Assembly: GCA_905221605.1 (NCBI GenBank)
Contig: CAJNDS010002168.1
Location: forward strand, 495,233-557,732
Direction of reading: 5' to 3'
Source of the DNA: Symbiodinium natans
Lineage: Eukaryota; Sar; Dinophyceae; Suessiales; Symbiodiniaceae
Length of the DNA stretch: 62,500 bases
Part shown: piece by piece, positions 32,521 through 43,456 of the stretch
Numbering within the stretch: position 1 is the first letter of the stretch
Layout: each line of letters opens with the position of its first letter
The notes under the pieces: generated by a model
The model's database searches: none
What the model was told of the DNA's origin: nothing
Seen by the model: only the letters and a program-made list of their open reading frames with translations
Program-made: the position numbers and the translations under genes

Positions 32521-32593
32521 GTGATTATAGTACCCCCCCCCATCAGAATCCGTATTAAGGACAAGGACTGTGAGTACAAGGGGGAACATCCCA
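32521..32593. mobile_element. Right half of a family B palindrome fused to telomere-like DNA
   Basis: The left arm is missing; TTTAGGG units (32455-32520) run directly into the central GATTATAGTACCCC and then the right arm CAAGGGGGAACATCCC. Confidence 0.65.
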
Positions 32594-33479
32594 AGGTGCA
32601 AGGTTCAAGAAGGCAAGTGACAAAGGTCACCGTATGGTCTGGGGTTTTGGCTTCAGGTCTTTACGTGGGCTGTTAGGGTTTAGGGTTTAGGGTTTAGGGT
32701 TTAGGGTTTAGGGTTTAGGGGTTTCTATTATCGGGCTGTCGGGGTCCCTACCTGGATACCTCGATCGAAGTCCCTTACCACTGTGTACGAGATTGAACAC
32801 GGCCGGGAATGCGGGATTGAAGGGGCCTGCGAAAAGAGGGACGGTCGAGTGATGACAAAAGGGCCACTAGCCAGCCGTACGCTCCCTTCACGCCCTTCGC
32901 AACGCGAAGCGTTGGGGTCTTTGGGCATACTCCAAGATTCCAAAAACCATTGTTTTCTTAGGTGACCTCAAGAAACCTAAAGGTGTTTTTTCTAGAAACA
33001 GCCTGGCAACAGGGCAGGTGTGGAGTCTCAGACTCTGTAACCCCCCTACTTGCAGGGACCTCATCGTTAGGTTCCTGGAGCCCTTAAGGACTCAATACTT
33101 AGGCTCCTGGACGTGTGGGGCAAGGTTTAGGGTTGAGGGTTCAGGGTTTAGGTTTTAGGGTTTAGGGTTTAGGGTTTCGGGTTTAGGGATGCTTGGTCCG
33201 AACACAGAACCCTGAGCAAGCCATATCTGCACGAGCTCCACACATGGCGGCGAGGCTGCGACCAAGCACGGCTGAGTTGCCTGCAAATTGTATAGGGTTT
33301 AGGGTTTAGGGTTTAGGGTTCAGGGTTTAGGGTTTAGTAGTGCGGGAACCATATTGTAATAAGGGTACCCTGTCTTTGGTTGGTTCCCTTGTAAGGGAAC
33401 CCAGAACCAAGCAGAAGGGGCAAAGGGTACCACAACCCTAAACCCTAAACCCTAAACCCTAAACCCTAAACCCTAAACT

Positions 33480-33571
33480 GTTTAGAATCCAACTTTGGTA
33501 TGGCGCTCACTGCAAACTTGTCGATGGAAACTCGGAAACTGTTCTCATCGGTACATTTAAGCTTCGCCGGT
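33480..33571 (-). CDS. Putative exon, unknown protein
   Basis: After TGTCAG the minus frame reads VFKRPAKLKCTDENSFRVSI and continues DKFAVSAIPKLDSK. A GC donor after DKF and the AG at 33284 share GCA and would join in frame to ATQPCLVAASPPCVELVQIW. Composition is convincingly protein-like, yet no family was recognised. Confidence 0.38.
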
Positions 33572-34141
33572 CTTTTGAATACCTGACACTTCAGAAACAG
33601 ATTCACAATTGCGGCCTAAACCCTAAACCCTAAACACTAAACCACGAAACCCCGAAACACCCAAGCTGAAGCCTTAGACCCAAAAACCCTGAGCTCTAAA
33701 CCCTTAACCACAGGCAAGACAATTCTGCAGAGTTCTGATCAGTAAACTCCCTCGGCCTCCCATTTCGTATTGGGAATGACACACCCCCCCCTAGACCCAA
33801 GAGTAACCTAGGAGCGAAGGAATAAAAAGGGTGTCCTTCTTTGGTTTGAGGGGGCTTTCTAAAAAAGGGAACAGGCAAGGGCCCACTCTGGGTCCTAGCC
33901 CCCCACCCACCCACCGCATCAAGCTTGACCTGCTTTTTGAGGCCGCGGCACGCGGCCCAGGTGAACTGTCTTGCCAACGCACAACCCTATACCCATAAAC
34001 TGCTTACCCTGCAGGCCCTGAACCCTAAACCCTAAACCCTAAACCCTAAACCCTAAACCCGAGCCTGAGCCACCCAATGCGAGCTGATCAGGGGTCTCGG
34101 GATGCTTTGAGCAGGGCAGCAGCGCCCGCTTTGTTCAGCCC

Positions 34142-34252
34142 TACCTAAAGGCTCCTATGTGGTTTAGGGGTTGAGGGGTTTAGGGGTTTAGGGGTTTAGG
34201 GGTTCCTTTAACTAACCCCAAAAAGGAACTACATTAATGACAGACTCCAGGC
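34142..34252. mobile_element. Family A palindrome with telomere-like insert
   Basis: The left arm (CTACCTAAAGGCTCCTATGT) stops at 34162. TTTAGGGG-type units fill 34163-34202, and the element resumes with CTTTAACTAACCCCAAAAAG and the right arm. Confidence 0.8.
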
Positions 34253-34479
34253 ACCTAACGTGCGGAAGTACAGCGCCGAAAAACAGCTAAACATGCGCGA
34301 CTCCAGGCAAGAGCGGCGGGTTAGAGCCGAAGCTCTAACAGTGAAACCTGACACAGAGGGTGCCACGCCCAGTAGACCCGATAATCCACCCTAAACCCGA
34401 AACCCCAAACCCCAAACCCGAAACCCTAAACCCTAAACCCTAAACCCTAAACCCTAAACCCTAAACAAACGCCCCATTC

Positions 34480-34568
34480 CCACACCCGAGCCCGGCGCCA
34501 GAAGCTTGCAGGCAGCATTGGCTAGGAGCATGAGCGTGTCGAAGTACTCCGTGGTAAAGAGATGCGTC
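34480..34568 (-). CDS. Putative exon (linked to 34896-34990)
   Basis: Minus frame THLFTTEYFDTLMLLANAAC, continuing KLLAPGSGV. The GA-AG intron inferred upstream (34569-34895) has GACGC at both ends. Protein unidentified. Confidence 0.38.
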
Positions 34569-34571
34569 CTC

Positions 34572-34627
34572 GCTTTAGGCTTTAGGCTTTAGGCTTTAGG
34601 CTTTAGGCTTTAGGCTTTAGGCTTTAG
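34572..34627 (+). repeat. CTTTAGG variant array
   Basis: About eight identical GCTTTAG units, a permuted variant of the telomere-like heptamer, inside a candidate intron. Confidence 0.85.
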
Positions 34628-34659
34628 GGTTTAGGGTTCAGGGGTTTAGGGTACAGGGG

Positions 34660-34800
34660 TCAGAGTTGAATCCATATGTGGGTGGTTGTCAAAATTCTGA
34701 CCCCTTTTGAGGTACCCCACAAAATTAGGTGCTGTATTGTAATAGGGATCCAAAAAGGGACCATCATTTCGACAACCACCCATCTGCCTAGATAGTTTTG
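34660..34800. mobile_element. Palindromic miniature element
   Basis: Inverted ends ATGTGGGTGGTTGTCAAAAT and TTTCGACAACCACCCAT flank about 85 bases. Only one copy was noticed here. Confidence 0.6.
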
Positions 34801-34895
34801 CTTGCCCCAGGGTCATCAATCATTAACTACAATACGCGCCTTAGGCCCAATAAGTATACCCTATTTTGGTACACGAGTGTCTGAATTTTGGCGTC

Positions 34896-34990
34896 CCACT
34901 TCCCCTTCGGCTTCTGCAACGAGCCAGGGTCACACTGCCTCTCCCTGGTCTGTGTCTGTGTTTTGGTGGGTCTGCTGGCTTTCCTACAGC
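34896..34990 (-). CDS. Putative exon, basic segment
   Basis: One minus frame reads RKASRPTKTQTQTRERQCDP and continues GSLQKPKGKW before a GA donor at 34895. The frame that joins to the downstream exon is a different one, beginning after a TTGCAG acceptor near 34914. Exon limits are therefore unsettled. Confidence 0.28.
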
Positions 34991-36289
34991 AGGGTTTAGG
35001 GTTTAGGGTTTAGGGCTAGCACACAGGCACGGCCCGGAAACTGCCTTGGACACTTCCAAGCTGGTGCGGCTGCTGATGCAGTTCGTCGTGGAAAGCGTGC
35101 TGCTAAGCTACATCTGAGGCGCCGGCAGTAACTGTGGATCATCCCACTCATGATCCATGACATCTCTTCCCCTGAGTCGTCAGCCAGCAGTGGGAGATCG
35201 CAGAATTAGAAGAGGGCAGTTTTCGCGAAGCCCTACAGTAAACCCTAAACTCTGAAATTTGGGGGTCCTTGGTTGGTGTTGCGGGAGGAATTTGGACCTC
35301 TGGCTGGCCATTACATAGTCCTAACTTACGGAAATGCTTCACCCTAAGCCCTAAACCCTAAACCCCGGGTCAATTGGATAATTCTACATTCGCAGGGGAT
35401 GGGGCGCCATTGGCAGTAGTAGGTTTACATGGGTTGGAACGAAGACTGCAAGGGTTTGGGATCAGGGGAATGGGGTGTATAGAAGAAATATAATGGGATT
35501 CGGGGTTTAGGATTTAGGGTTTAGGGTTCAGGGTTGTTTGTAGGTAAAAAAAATATATATATATATATGATGACAGCAAAACAGGCATTAGGGTGCTGCT
35601 GGGCATTCTAGCAGTCAGCGTCCCCTTGCGGACCTTGTACACCAAGAACCCTTTCGAGTAGAACAAGCCACCAAAACCTCAGGACACCATGTAAATCCCA
35701 AACGCGAAACCCGAAACCCTAAACCTTAAACCCTAAAACCCTAAGCACTAAACCCTACTGCGGGTAGCGTGCGGGAAGCTCAACAGGAAAATATAAATAG
35801 GTCCAGGTCCTACCTAGCCCAAGCCCCAAGCTCACCACACCTGATGCCAGGTTCCCGGCGACCGCGCAAGCTTTTTGGAGAGGTCTGTGGCCTGACTTGC
35901 GATGGCCTTGCAGCGCCTTGGCTTCGAGCTTAGGTTTAGGTTTAGAGTTTAGGGTTCAGGGTTTAGGTTTTAGGGTTTAGGTTTTGTGCGCTACATTGGC
36001 CCAACCCTGCTGCGCAGCGACCCCACACCCCCTCCTATAGGCCCCTGAGCCCTAAACCCGAAACACCCGCACCCCTAAACCCAGAATCCTCAAACCCAAA
36101 ACCCTAAACCCTAAAACCCTCAATGAATGAACCTTGAGAGCCCCTCAGCTCGGCATATACCCTAAACCCTAAACCCTGAACCCTAAACCCTAAACCCTAA
36201 ACCGGGTCCCAAGCCCCTGGAGACGGCTGAGCCATATCGCCACGCCGGTGCCTCGCAGCATTGGGGGGGGGGGGGGGGGGATTAGGGTT

Positions 36290-36990
36290 TATCTGAAGTA
36301 ACCTCGATACCCTTTTTAACAGCTTAGGATTAGGATTTAGGGTTTAGGGTTCAGGGTTTAGGGGGAAGTATTAGCACCTTAATTCTTGGTATATTTGCCG
36401 CATTTAAGGAGGGGGGGATTAGGGTTGACCTGGAGTAGCCGTTATACTTTGGGATGTTCCCATTCATACTAACAGTCCTCCATAGGAATTATAGTACCCC
36501 TTATTATAATCCCAGTGAAATTAGGGTTTACCTGAAGTAACCTTGATACCCTTTTAAAAGCAAGCTTATTTTTGGGTATCTTGGTATATTGGCCGTATGA
36601 AGGGTTTCCCTGGAGTAACCTTCATACCCTTTAAAACAGGGAAATAAGTAACCTTAATATGATTTAGAACAGGGAAGTAAGTAACCTTTATACCCTTTAA
36701 AGCAGGGAAATGGGGTTTACCTGGAGTAACCTTTATACCCTTTTAAACAGGGAAATAGGTAACCTTAATAAGTTTTAGAACAGGGAAATGGGTAACCGTT
36801 CTACCCAGTAAAACGGGGAAATGAGTAACCTTTATACGCTTTAGAACAGGGAAGTGAGTAGTCTTTATACCCTTTAAAGCAGGGAAATAGAATTTTAACT
36901 GGAGTAACCCTTGTATCCTTAAAGCAAAAGGAAGTGCACCTTATTTCTTGGTATATCTGCCTTGTTTAAGGTACAAGGCTACTCCAGAAG
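36290..36990. repeat. Tandem degenerate repeat, unit about 60 bases
   Basis: Some ten imperfect units share TACCTGGAGTAACCTTTATA, CCCTTTAAAACAGGGAAAT and AAGTAACCTT. Isolated single units occur near 55090 and 59890. A family B half element is embedded at 36450-36514. No coding frame. Confidence 0.8.
36450..36514. mobile_element. Left half of a family B palindrome
   Basis: GGGATGTTCCCATTCATACT through the ATTATAGTACCCC centre. The right arm is replaced by tandem-repeat sequence. Confidence 0.65.
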
Positions 36991-38790
36991 TAAGGCTTAG
37001 ATGCATTCAGGGGTTAGTGTGTAAAGGAAAAACAGTACGGGGTCATTGGCATGGGGGAAGCTTTAGGGTTAAGGGTTTAGGGGGTGACATGTGAGCTGCG
37101 GTTTAGGGATTAACGTTCTTCTACCCAATCGAATCATTCTCAATGCTGCCTTCATTTGAGATTTTTTGTGGGGGTCCGGAATCCCGTTTAGTTTGTGGGC
37201 TTAAGGTTTAGGGCTTAGGATTGCTAAAATTTATGGTTGAGGGTTGCCCTAAACCCTAAACCCTAAACCCTAAGGCAGAGATTCTGGGGCCCTTGACAGC
37301 ATTCGGAGCTTCCAGGGGCTTCCATCACATCGAGAAGCCCAGCACCCAAACTCCCAAAGTCCAAAGCCCTGAACCCTGAACCCTAAACCCTAAACCCTAA
37401 ACCCTGTGTGATGTAAGGCCCCTGCGAGCTCCAGACTCGGTGGGCTGTGATGCTTGCTCCTGTCCGGCACTTTGGCTTCCACATTTGGGTTTAGGGTTTA
37501 GGGTTTGGGTTCAGGGGGGTTTGAGGGTGCGAGACGCGGGGCCAGGAGAACTTGATTCGATTTTCACAACCCCGCACTTAGGTTCAGGTTTTTGTAGTTT
37601 AGGGTTTAGGGTTGGAGAACAATTGTCTATCTCATTGCCCCTTTACCTGCAGGCAAGACTCCAATACTACAGGGGTTCAGAAAGTTTGGGGGGGGGTGGG
37701 GGGGGGGGGGTGTTCCCGAGTTTCGGGCTTCCTTGTTGTGGGGGAGCCTCTTGCCTAAGGACTTCCATTGCGCAAAGGTACGTAAAACCCTAAACCCCAA
37801 ACCCCAAACCCTAAACCCTAAACCCTAAACCCTAAACACTAAACCCTAAACCCTAAACCCTATGTTAGAACAACTTCAGAATCCCAAAGCAGTGAACCGC
37901 TAAAACCTGTATTATTGGGGTCGAAAAAAAGTACTTCTGCTGCAATAATCCCCTCAAAACATAACCTTTTCTACTGGTGAAGGCCCCTAAAACCGATAAT
38001 TCTAAACAGCGCGAAGATCTGCCCTAAACCCTAAACCCTAAACCTTAAACCCTAAACCCCATAAAGGACTTCAGCTTCAAGGCTTTGTTGCAGGTTGTCT
38101 CGGAGGTCTTCGGGGTGCCGGCATGGTCTGTCTAGCGTTTCGGGGGTTTAGGGTTTAGGGTTTAGGGTTTGGGGTTTGGGGTTTAGGGTTTAGGGTTGAG
38201 AGTTTAGGGTTCCTGGAAAAAGCTGGGCAAGTTTTCCAAACAAAAGCAAAGGGACTTGGGATTGGAGTGCGTTGCTTCTATTATTGAAAGGACTTCCTCG
38301 AAACCCTCAAACCCTCAACCCCTCAACCCCTCAAACCCTCAACCCCGCAAACCCTCAAACCCTCAACCCCTCAAACCCGCAAACCCCAAACCCTCAAACC
38401 CCGTCCCCCTCAGAGATCAGGGTTTAGGGTTGAAGAGTTGAGGGTTTGGGCTTTCAGGGTTTAGGTACACAAGGTTGAGGGGTGTAAGGGTTTAGGGGTT
38501 ATAAGGGTTTAAGGATTAGGGTTTTTTGGGCTTGGGGTTTCCTGCCCCCCAAGGTTCCCGCCAAGCCCAAACACCTTAAGACACAGACAGACAGGCACGC
38601 GCGCACACAAGCCCTAAACCCTAAACCCCAAACCCTAAACCCTAAACCCTAAACCCCAAACCCTAAAACCTAAACCCTAAAATATGAATACTCATAACAA
38701 AACCCCTAACAACTAAACCCCAAGCCCTCAGCCCTAAACCCGATCAATCTCTATAGGTCCTTATGATGAAGCCCCTCAAACAAAAAAATA

Positions 38791-38935
38791 TCGGGTTGTT
38801 AAGGGAGGGGGGCTCAAGGAGGGTATGTAGCCCAAGGTTCCCTAGGACTCCCTACTACTCCAAAAGGCTTCCTAAGCTTCTTTGAGGTTTTCTAGGTACC
38901 TGCCCCCCCTGAACCCCCCTCTCCCTGAAGAACCC
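38791..38935. mobile_element. Miniature element, family I, copy 4
   Basis: GGGTTGTTAAGGGAGGGGGG at the left and CCCCTCTCCCTGAAGAACCC at the right; interior CTAGGACTCCCTACTACTCC. Confidence 0.7.
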
Positions 38936-39233
38936 TAAACCCTAAACCCTAAACCGCAACCCCGAACCCTAAACCCTCAATCCTAAACCCTGAACCCTAA
39001 ACCCTAAACCCTAAACCCTAAACCCTGTCCTCCTCAAACCGGCGCTTGCGGATCGCCTTGTCCTTCACCGCCTTGAATGTCAGGGTTCCTTTCTACACCC
39101 CCCCAACACCCTACCAAAAAGTCCGGAAAAGAAAACACCGCTTCGAAGGCACTGAATAACTAAACCTCCTCCAAAAAATACACAAAAACAAAACAAAAAC
39201 AAAAAACCTAAAGCAAACAAACACATACACACA

Positions 39234-40633
39234 CATGGGAGCAGTTGGCACGTGGCCGTGATCATCGTTCTGAGTTTTGAGGTCTTGGCTGCATGTCTGA
39301 GGTCGGTACGACATGGACGTGAAATCACAGCAACATGGGCATGAGAGCATGGACGCGTGTACGCAGCAACAACGACGAGTGGGAGGGTGGGGGGTGGGGT
39401 TGGGCCAGCGAAAACATGTACAACAGTTTTGAATCTTGGCAGGGAGCCGCGCGTGGGCTGACAGTTAGTGTTACTCCACCCTGCCGGGCACTGTCAGGAG
39501 CCACGCCTAAATCCGGATAGACGGCAATACTTGATTTATCCCAACTTTCGGGCAGGACGGTGATGGGGGGGGGGGGGGGGGGGAAACGAAAGGAAATGGG
39601 ACACGTCCTCGGAGCAAGACCATGTATCATGGCTAGCAACAGCATGTTAGGATTTGGCACTTGGCCGCGACAATTGGCACTTGGCCACGACGATTGGCAC
39701 TTGGCCGCGATCGGCTGTCTGAGGTTGTGACGCTTTTGCAGGCAATACCCTGTTATGAGCTGCAACGCTGACATGACGGATGCAAGCATGCATGGGGATA
39801 ACAAGTCGTGGGAATTGCATCAACACATAACAGCACACAGTGACTGACATGTCAATCATGTCAATGTGGTGAAGCTTGCAGACAGCTTCGAAAACGAGTT
39901 GCAATATTTCCATTTCCCTGCCCTCCGTTACTGTCCGCCCCAGAGCCCTCCCAGCCCGTCCCAGCCCTGAGTCTGCCCGTCCCTGCCCATCCCTGCCCGT
40001 CCCTGCCCACCACGTGTAGTCTTGATATTACGAATGGGCTCACACGACAGCAGCAAACACTTTTCGAATGGGGTCATCCTGCCACTACGGCATAGCTTCG
40101 AGCAGCTACAGCGTCGATGGGTTGAAACGGCCTACTGGGAACATCACGGCATCCCTGGCAAACGTGGAGTTGTACAAGTCTGTCGGCAGTACCACAGTGC
40201 GCCCCACCCTCTGCCACACCTCTTCACTGTGTGACAAGCCATGCCTACCATCCACAGTTTTGTACCAAGCCCGCAGCTCAGTTCTTACCGTCTTTTCCGG
40301 GAAGCAGGCTTGGGCAATCAGTTTGAGACACGTGTCAGCTAACGCTTGGTACAACCACTCCCTATCGGAGCTCAAGGCCCTGCATCTCGCAAAGCAACCT
40401 CGCATAACTGCTGTGTGCAGGGAAGTTGGCTGGTACGACCACGCGGGCAGGAGTTGTTGCTTTGGTGAGGGGCTGTAGCAATGCATTGATGAGAGGCCTT
40501 TGACGTGTAACGTCCAAGCAAGTGTTTGATTGTGGCCAAACACACACATCCCAAATGGTTGGGTTTACCGCGTCACGTTTTAGAACAATGTGCGGGGGGT
40601 ACAAGGCAGCCAGGAGAGATTCAAGCCTTGCGT
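39234..40633 (-). repeat. Downstream pseudo-LTR (3' end of the element)
   Basis: Starts with CATGGGAGCAGTTGGCACGT on the plus strand and ends near 40633, where it diverges from the upstream copy. It includes the last roughly 90 codons of ORF2 and about 1.1 kb of 3' untranslated DNA with a poly-G run (39568-39583). Confidence 0.9.
39654..39713 (+). repeat. 20-base minisatellite in the pseudo-LTR
   Basis: Three units of TTGGCACTTGGCCGCGACAA type here, against two in the other pseudo-LTR (45860-45900). Related TTGGCCAGTGGCC motifs occur in the leader at 45270-45360. Confidence 0.85.
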
Positions 40634-43340
40634 AAACGCAGGCTTCATCAAATCTAAGGGGCACTATTGCGAAAAAGTCTGAGGTCATCGACAAATCTTG
40701 CGCCATGCACGTGCAGCTGTCAGGGAGATGCTGCTGGAAACTCTGCAAGTGGGAGCCTTCCCCTGTTACAGCCTGCATCTCATGGATCGCAAGGACAATC
40801 TTGAAGATTGACCCTCCCAGACTACTGCCCATTGTTACACCAGTTGTTTGGCGCATCTTTGTTTGGCCATACATCAGTTGCATATGGCGGCATGCGAAGG
40901 TTACTACCGGCAGCACATCACTGACCTGCATCTCAACCCAAGCTCCTGAGGCAGGTTTTGCCCAGGTAGCCAACGGCTGGCTATTTAGCACGCCTGGGGT
41001 ACGTAACTTTTTAGGGGAGATCCATGCCTGTTTCAAGCCTTGTTTCTCAACAACACCCAGCAAGAGTTTCAACGAAGCAAATATCTCATCATGTTTGATG
41101 CGCATGTAGCCATTATCCACATCGCGAGACACGATATACAGCCCATAGTTCTGCAACTGGCTTAATGGCACGCCGTCGCCAAAAGGGTTGTTTCGGATGT
41201 TGCGCAATGTTTGAATGAAGCTGTTGTGGGAGCTTCTGTCAAAGTGTGTCGCCGGATCGGCGGCTTCCAGGCAAAGATCAAGAAACCTCGCAGTAACCCT
41301 GAACACGAGTGCTAAACGGCAGACAGTTTGGTCACCCAAGGGGCGTGCTGCGCACAGGTTTTTGTCCTTAGGAACGATACGTACCGGGGTCCAAGACTCA
41401 GACCGGGTCCCTCGCATCGAGCGCCAAACTGTTGCATGTTTGCTGATTAGGGTGCCTGGTTGCAGGTCAGGTCGCAGGCCTGGTATCGTGATATCGGAAA
41501 CCGAAACCCAATCAGGCACATCGAAGCGAAAGCTCTGACCTCCCACCATCTCGAAGCAGTGCGTGACATCAGACTTTGTTGCAAACCCTTCCTGAAACAT
41601 GCACCCATCAACACCCATCTCAACCAAGTGCACTATACTACCTATTGGGAGTGGCAATTGGCTGCCCATGGAGTCGACACGCAGGATCACTGGCCGAATG
41701 CTTCGAAAGACACTGCCACACGGGTATGCAATCTGGGACGGGGATTGGAACAAGCTGTCAGCGAGTTGTTTGGCAAGGGCAGGGCATAAAGCTACCAAAC
41801 TGCTGGGGTTTTTGTCCAGAACCTCCACCCACAAACCTTTACAGACCCTCGAAATCTCATCAGCAGCTCGCATAGTCAAGTAGCCGCCACACCATGGGGA
41901 ATTGGCATGAACTGGATATCCCCAACTACTGACAAGTGTCTCAGTGAACGTGCGCGCAAGGTCAGCCACCCTCTCACGGCAACATGTGTGATCAAAGGGG
42001 TCCCTCAGTTTACATGCCATGTCAGACAACCCTTGCGACACACAGGAGACAGTCCAACTGTTGTCAGGCAGAAGTCTTGTTTGCACAGGAACTGAGCTGA
42101 GAAACTTGAACTCAGGTGACCAAGGGATGTCTGCTTGCTTCGCGCAGCAATGCCTGTTACCGTCAGGCCCAGTGACACGTGGGAATGACACAAGGTGAGG
42201 CTGCTGGCACACGCAAGGGCACGCTGCTTTGGAGTCAAGGCGTTTGTTGAACTTATGCGCTGTGCGGACTACGGCCAAAAGTGACTGCACAGGTTTCCAA
42301 ACAATACGCACTCTAAACCTACCGTTAGTGAACACGCTGGCCTGGAAAACGCCTGACCTGAACAGAGTAAGAACAAACTCCTTCAAGGCAGCCCTTGTAA
42401 GCGACTCATTTGCAACGCTGCCGCACCATGGGAGTCGCACTGTGACCGACCGTAAAGGGAGCTGAAGACCGACTTTTCGACTCCTGGAACGAATCAATTT
42501 CATTGCGTAAGATTTCTTGCGCCCGTGTAGAAATTGACCTGCAAAACGGTAGGCTTGCAGCAAGATCAATCGAGAACGGGTAACATGCAACAGTTTTAAC
42601 CCATGCTTGGTGGCGGCATCCCTTCCCTCCAACATCAAGGCACAACAAATCCTACCCAACGTGGTGCAACTCTTGGGCTTTTTGGGGAAGCACAGGCTGG
42701 GTTTAGGATCATTGCGGCTTGATCGACGTCTCGCAAGCGGCCTGCTCTTTGGGGTTGCCCGTCCAGGGCCAGGGCAGGTACGGTGTACCGTCACGCTAGT
42801 CATGGGCAGGTTGCAGTAGCCCAAACCGTGCAAATGTCGGTGCACATGTGGGGTGTTGAGTTTAAAAACCCAACCGTTAAGGAACACTCTTTCAAAAATG
42901 ACAGCATCAGCAGTGCCACCTGGGACAACCACCACAGGAAGCATGAAAAACGCAGTCGCTGCATTCCAGCCATCAGGACACGTGTGTCGCATAACTGCGT
43001 AGGCAGGTAGCTGGCCTTGCACGTTCGAATTTGCAATGCGAAAGAAATGTTGTCGATGTCTCTCAGGCAAATCCTTTGTTCTGCCACCATACACTTTGTC
43101 TGACATGGGGGACCAAAGGATGTAAAGCAGGTTTCCCATCTCTATACATGAATCTAGATTGGGCCACGCAGTGCCTGGGAACCTGCGCAAATGGTCAACG
43201 AGAGCTACATCATGGTGGTGCGTCGACAGAGACAAAAACTCAACCACTACGGGCAGAGCAAGCATACGCACGTGAAACATCACACGGTACTTATCCACCC
43301 TACGACTGGACTGCAGGAGGACTTGAGACATGAGCATCAT
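40362..43340 (-). CDS. Penelope-like ORF2: GIY-YIG endonuclease plus reverse transcriptase
   Basis: About 992 aa from the ATG at 43340. Residues 72-165 form a GIY-YIG nuclease: LLYIL, VYGGRTKDLPERHRQH, catalytic-type Glu151 and the LNT motif near 162-164. Cys-rich ACPCVC (374-379) and HCC (398-400) may bind zinc. The reverse transcriptase follows: finger segment VRIVPKDKNLCAARPLGD (654-671), motif A DVDNGYMRIKHDE (741-753) and motif B TTGVTMGSSLGGSIF (833-847). Motif C is not in this frame; FVDD lies in the neighbouring frame at 40681-40698 between two apparent single-base shifts. The protein would nick target DNA and copy its own RNA. The 3' quarter-kilobase lies within the terminal repeat. 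Confidence 0.85.
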   Translation of the reverse strand: MMLMSQVLLQSSRRVDKYRVMFHVRMLALPVVVEFLSLSTHHHDVALVDHLRRFPGTAWPNLDSCIEMGNLLYILWSPMSDKVYGGRTKDLPERHRQHFFRIANSNVQGQLPAYAVMRHTCPDGWNAATAFFMLPVVVVPGGTADAVIFERVFLNGWVFKLNTPHVHRHLHGLGYCNLPMTSVTVHRTCPGPGRATPKSRPLARRRSSRNDPKPSLCFPKKPKSCTTLGRICCALMLEGRDAATKHGLKLLHVTRSRLILLQAYRFAGQFLHGRKKSYAMKLIRSRSRKVGLQLPLRSVTVRLPWCGSVANESLTRAALKEFVLTLFRSGVFQASVFTNGRFRVRIVWKPVQSLLAVVRTAHKFNKRLDSKAACPCVCQQPHLVSFPRVTGPDGNRHCCAKQADIPWSPEFKFLSSVPVQTRLLPDNSWTVSCVSQGLSDMACKLRDPFDHTCCRERVADLARTFTETLVSSWGYPVHANSPWCGGYLTMRAADEISRVCKGLWVEVLDKNPSSLVALCPALAKQLADSLFQSPSQIAYPCGSVFRSIRPVILRVDSMGSQLPLPIGSIVHLVEMGVDGCMFQEGFATKSDVTHCFEMVGGQSFRFDVPDWVSVSDITIPGLRPDLQPGTLISKHATVWRSMRGTRSESWTPVRIVPKDKNLCAARPLGDQTVCRLALVFRVTARFLDLCLEAADPATHFDRSSHNSFIQTLRNIRNNPFGDGVPLSQLQNYGLYIVSRDVDNGYMRIKHDEIFASLKLLLGVVEKQGLKQAWISPKKLRTPGVLNSQPLATWAKPASGAWVEMQVSDVLPVVTFACRHMQLMYGQTKMRQTTGVTMGSSLGGSIFKIVLAIHEMQAVTGEGSHLQSFQQHLPDSCTCMAQDLSMTSDFFAIVPLRFDEACVYARLESLLAALYPPHIVLKRDAVNPTIWDVCVWPQSNTCLDVTRQRPLINALLQPLTKATTPARVVVPANFPAHSSYARLLCEMQGLELR

Positions 43341-43456
43341 CAAAATTTTGAGAATCGATCGCAGGACATTTCGCCACTTTGTGCGCCAACGCGGCTGTCG
43401 TGTGGTGCAAAATGCGACATTGCTCGCAATGTCATCTCCTACGGAAGTCGCAACGC

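Larger units (their letters stand above)
22277..39233. other. Telomere-tract mosaic, 22.3-39.2 kb
   Basis: Telomere-like tracts recur every few hundred bases in either orientation, with miniature elements and G/C homopolymers between them (22963-22991, 23567-23610, 24043-24059, 24151-24171). Several islands show minus-strand frames of protein-like composition. The strongest are listed separately, and none could be tied to a family. At 22280-22750 and 31830-32160 are longer heptamer-poor stretches without a convincing gene. A tandem repeat lies at 36290-36990. Confidence 0.45.

Noticed and set aside
39234-40633. Hammerhead ribozyme in the pseudo-LTR
   Set aside because: I looked for the CTGATGA and GAAA cores on both strands and did not find a credible pair; a covariance search would settle it.
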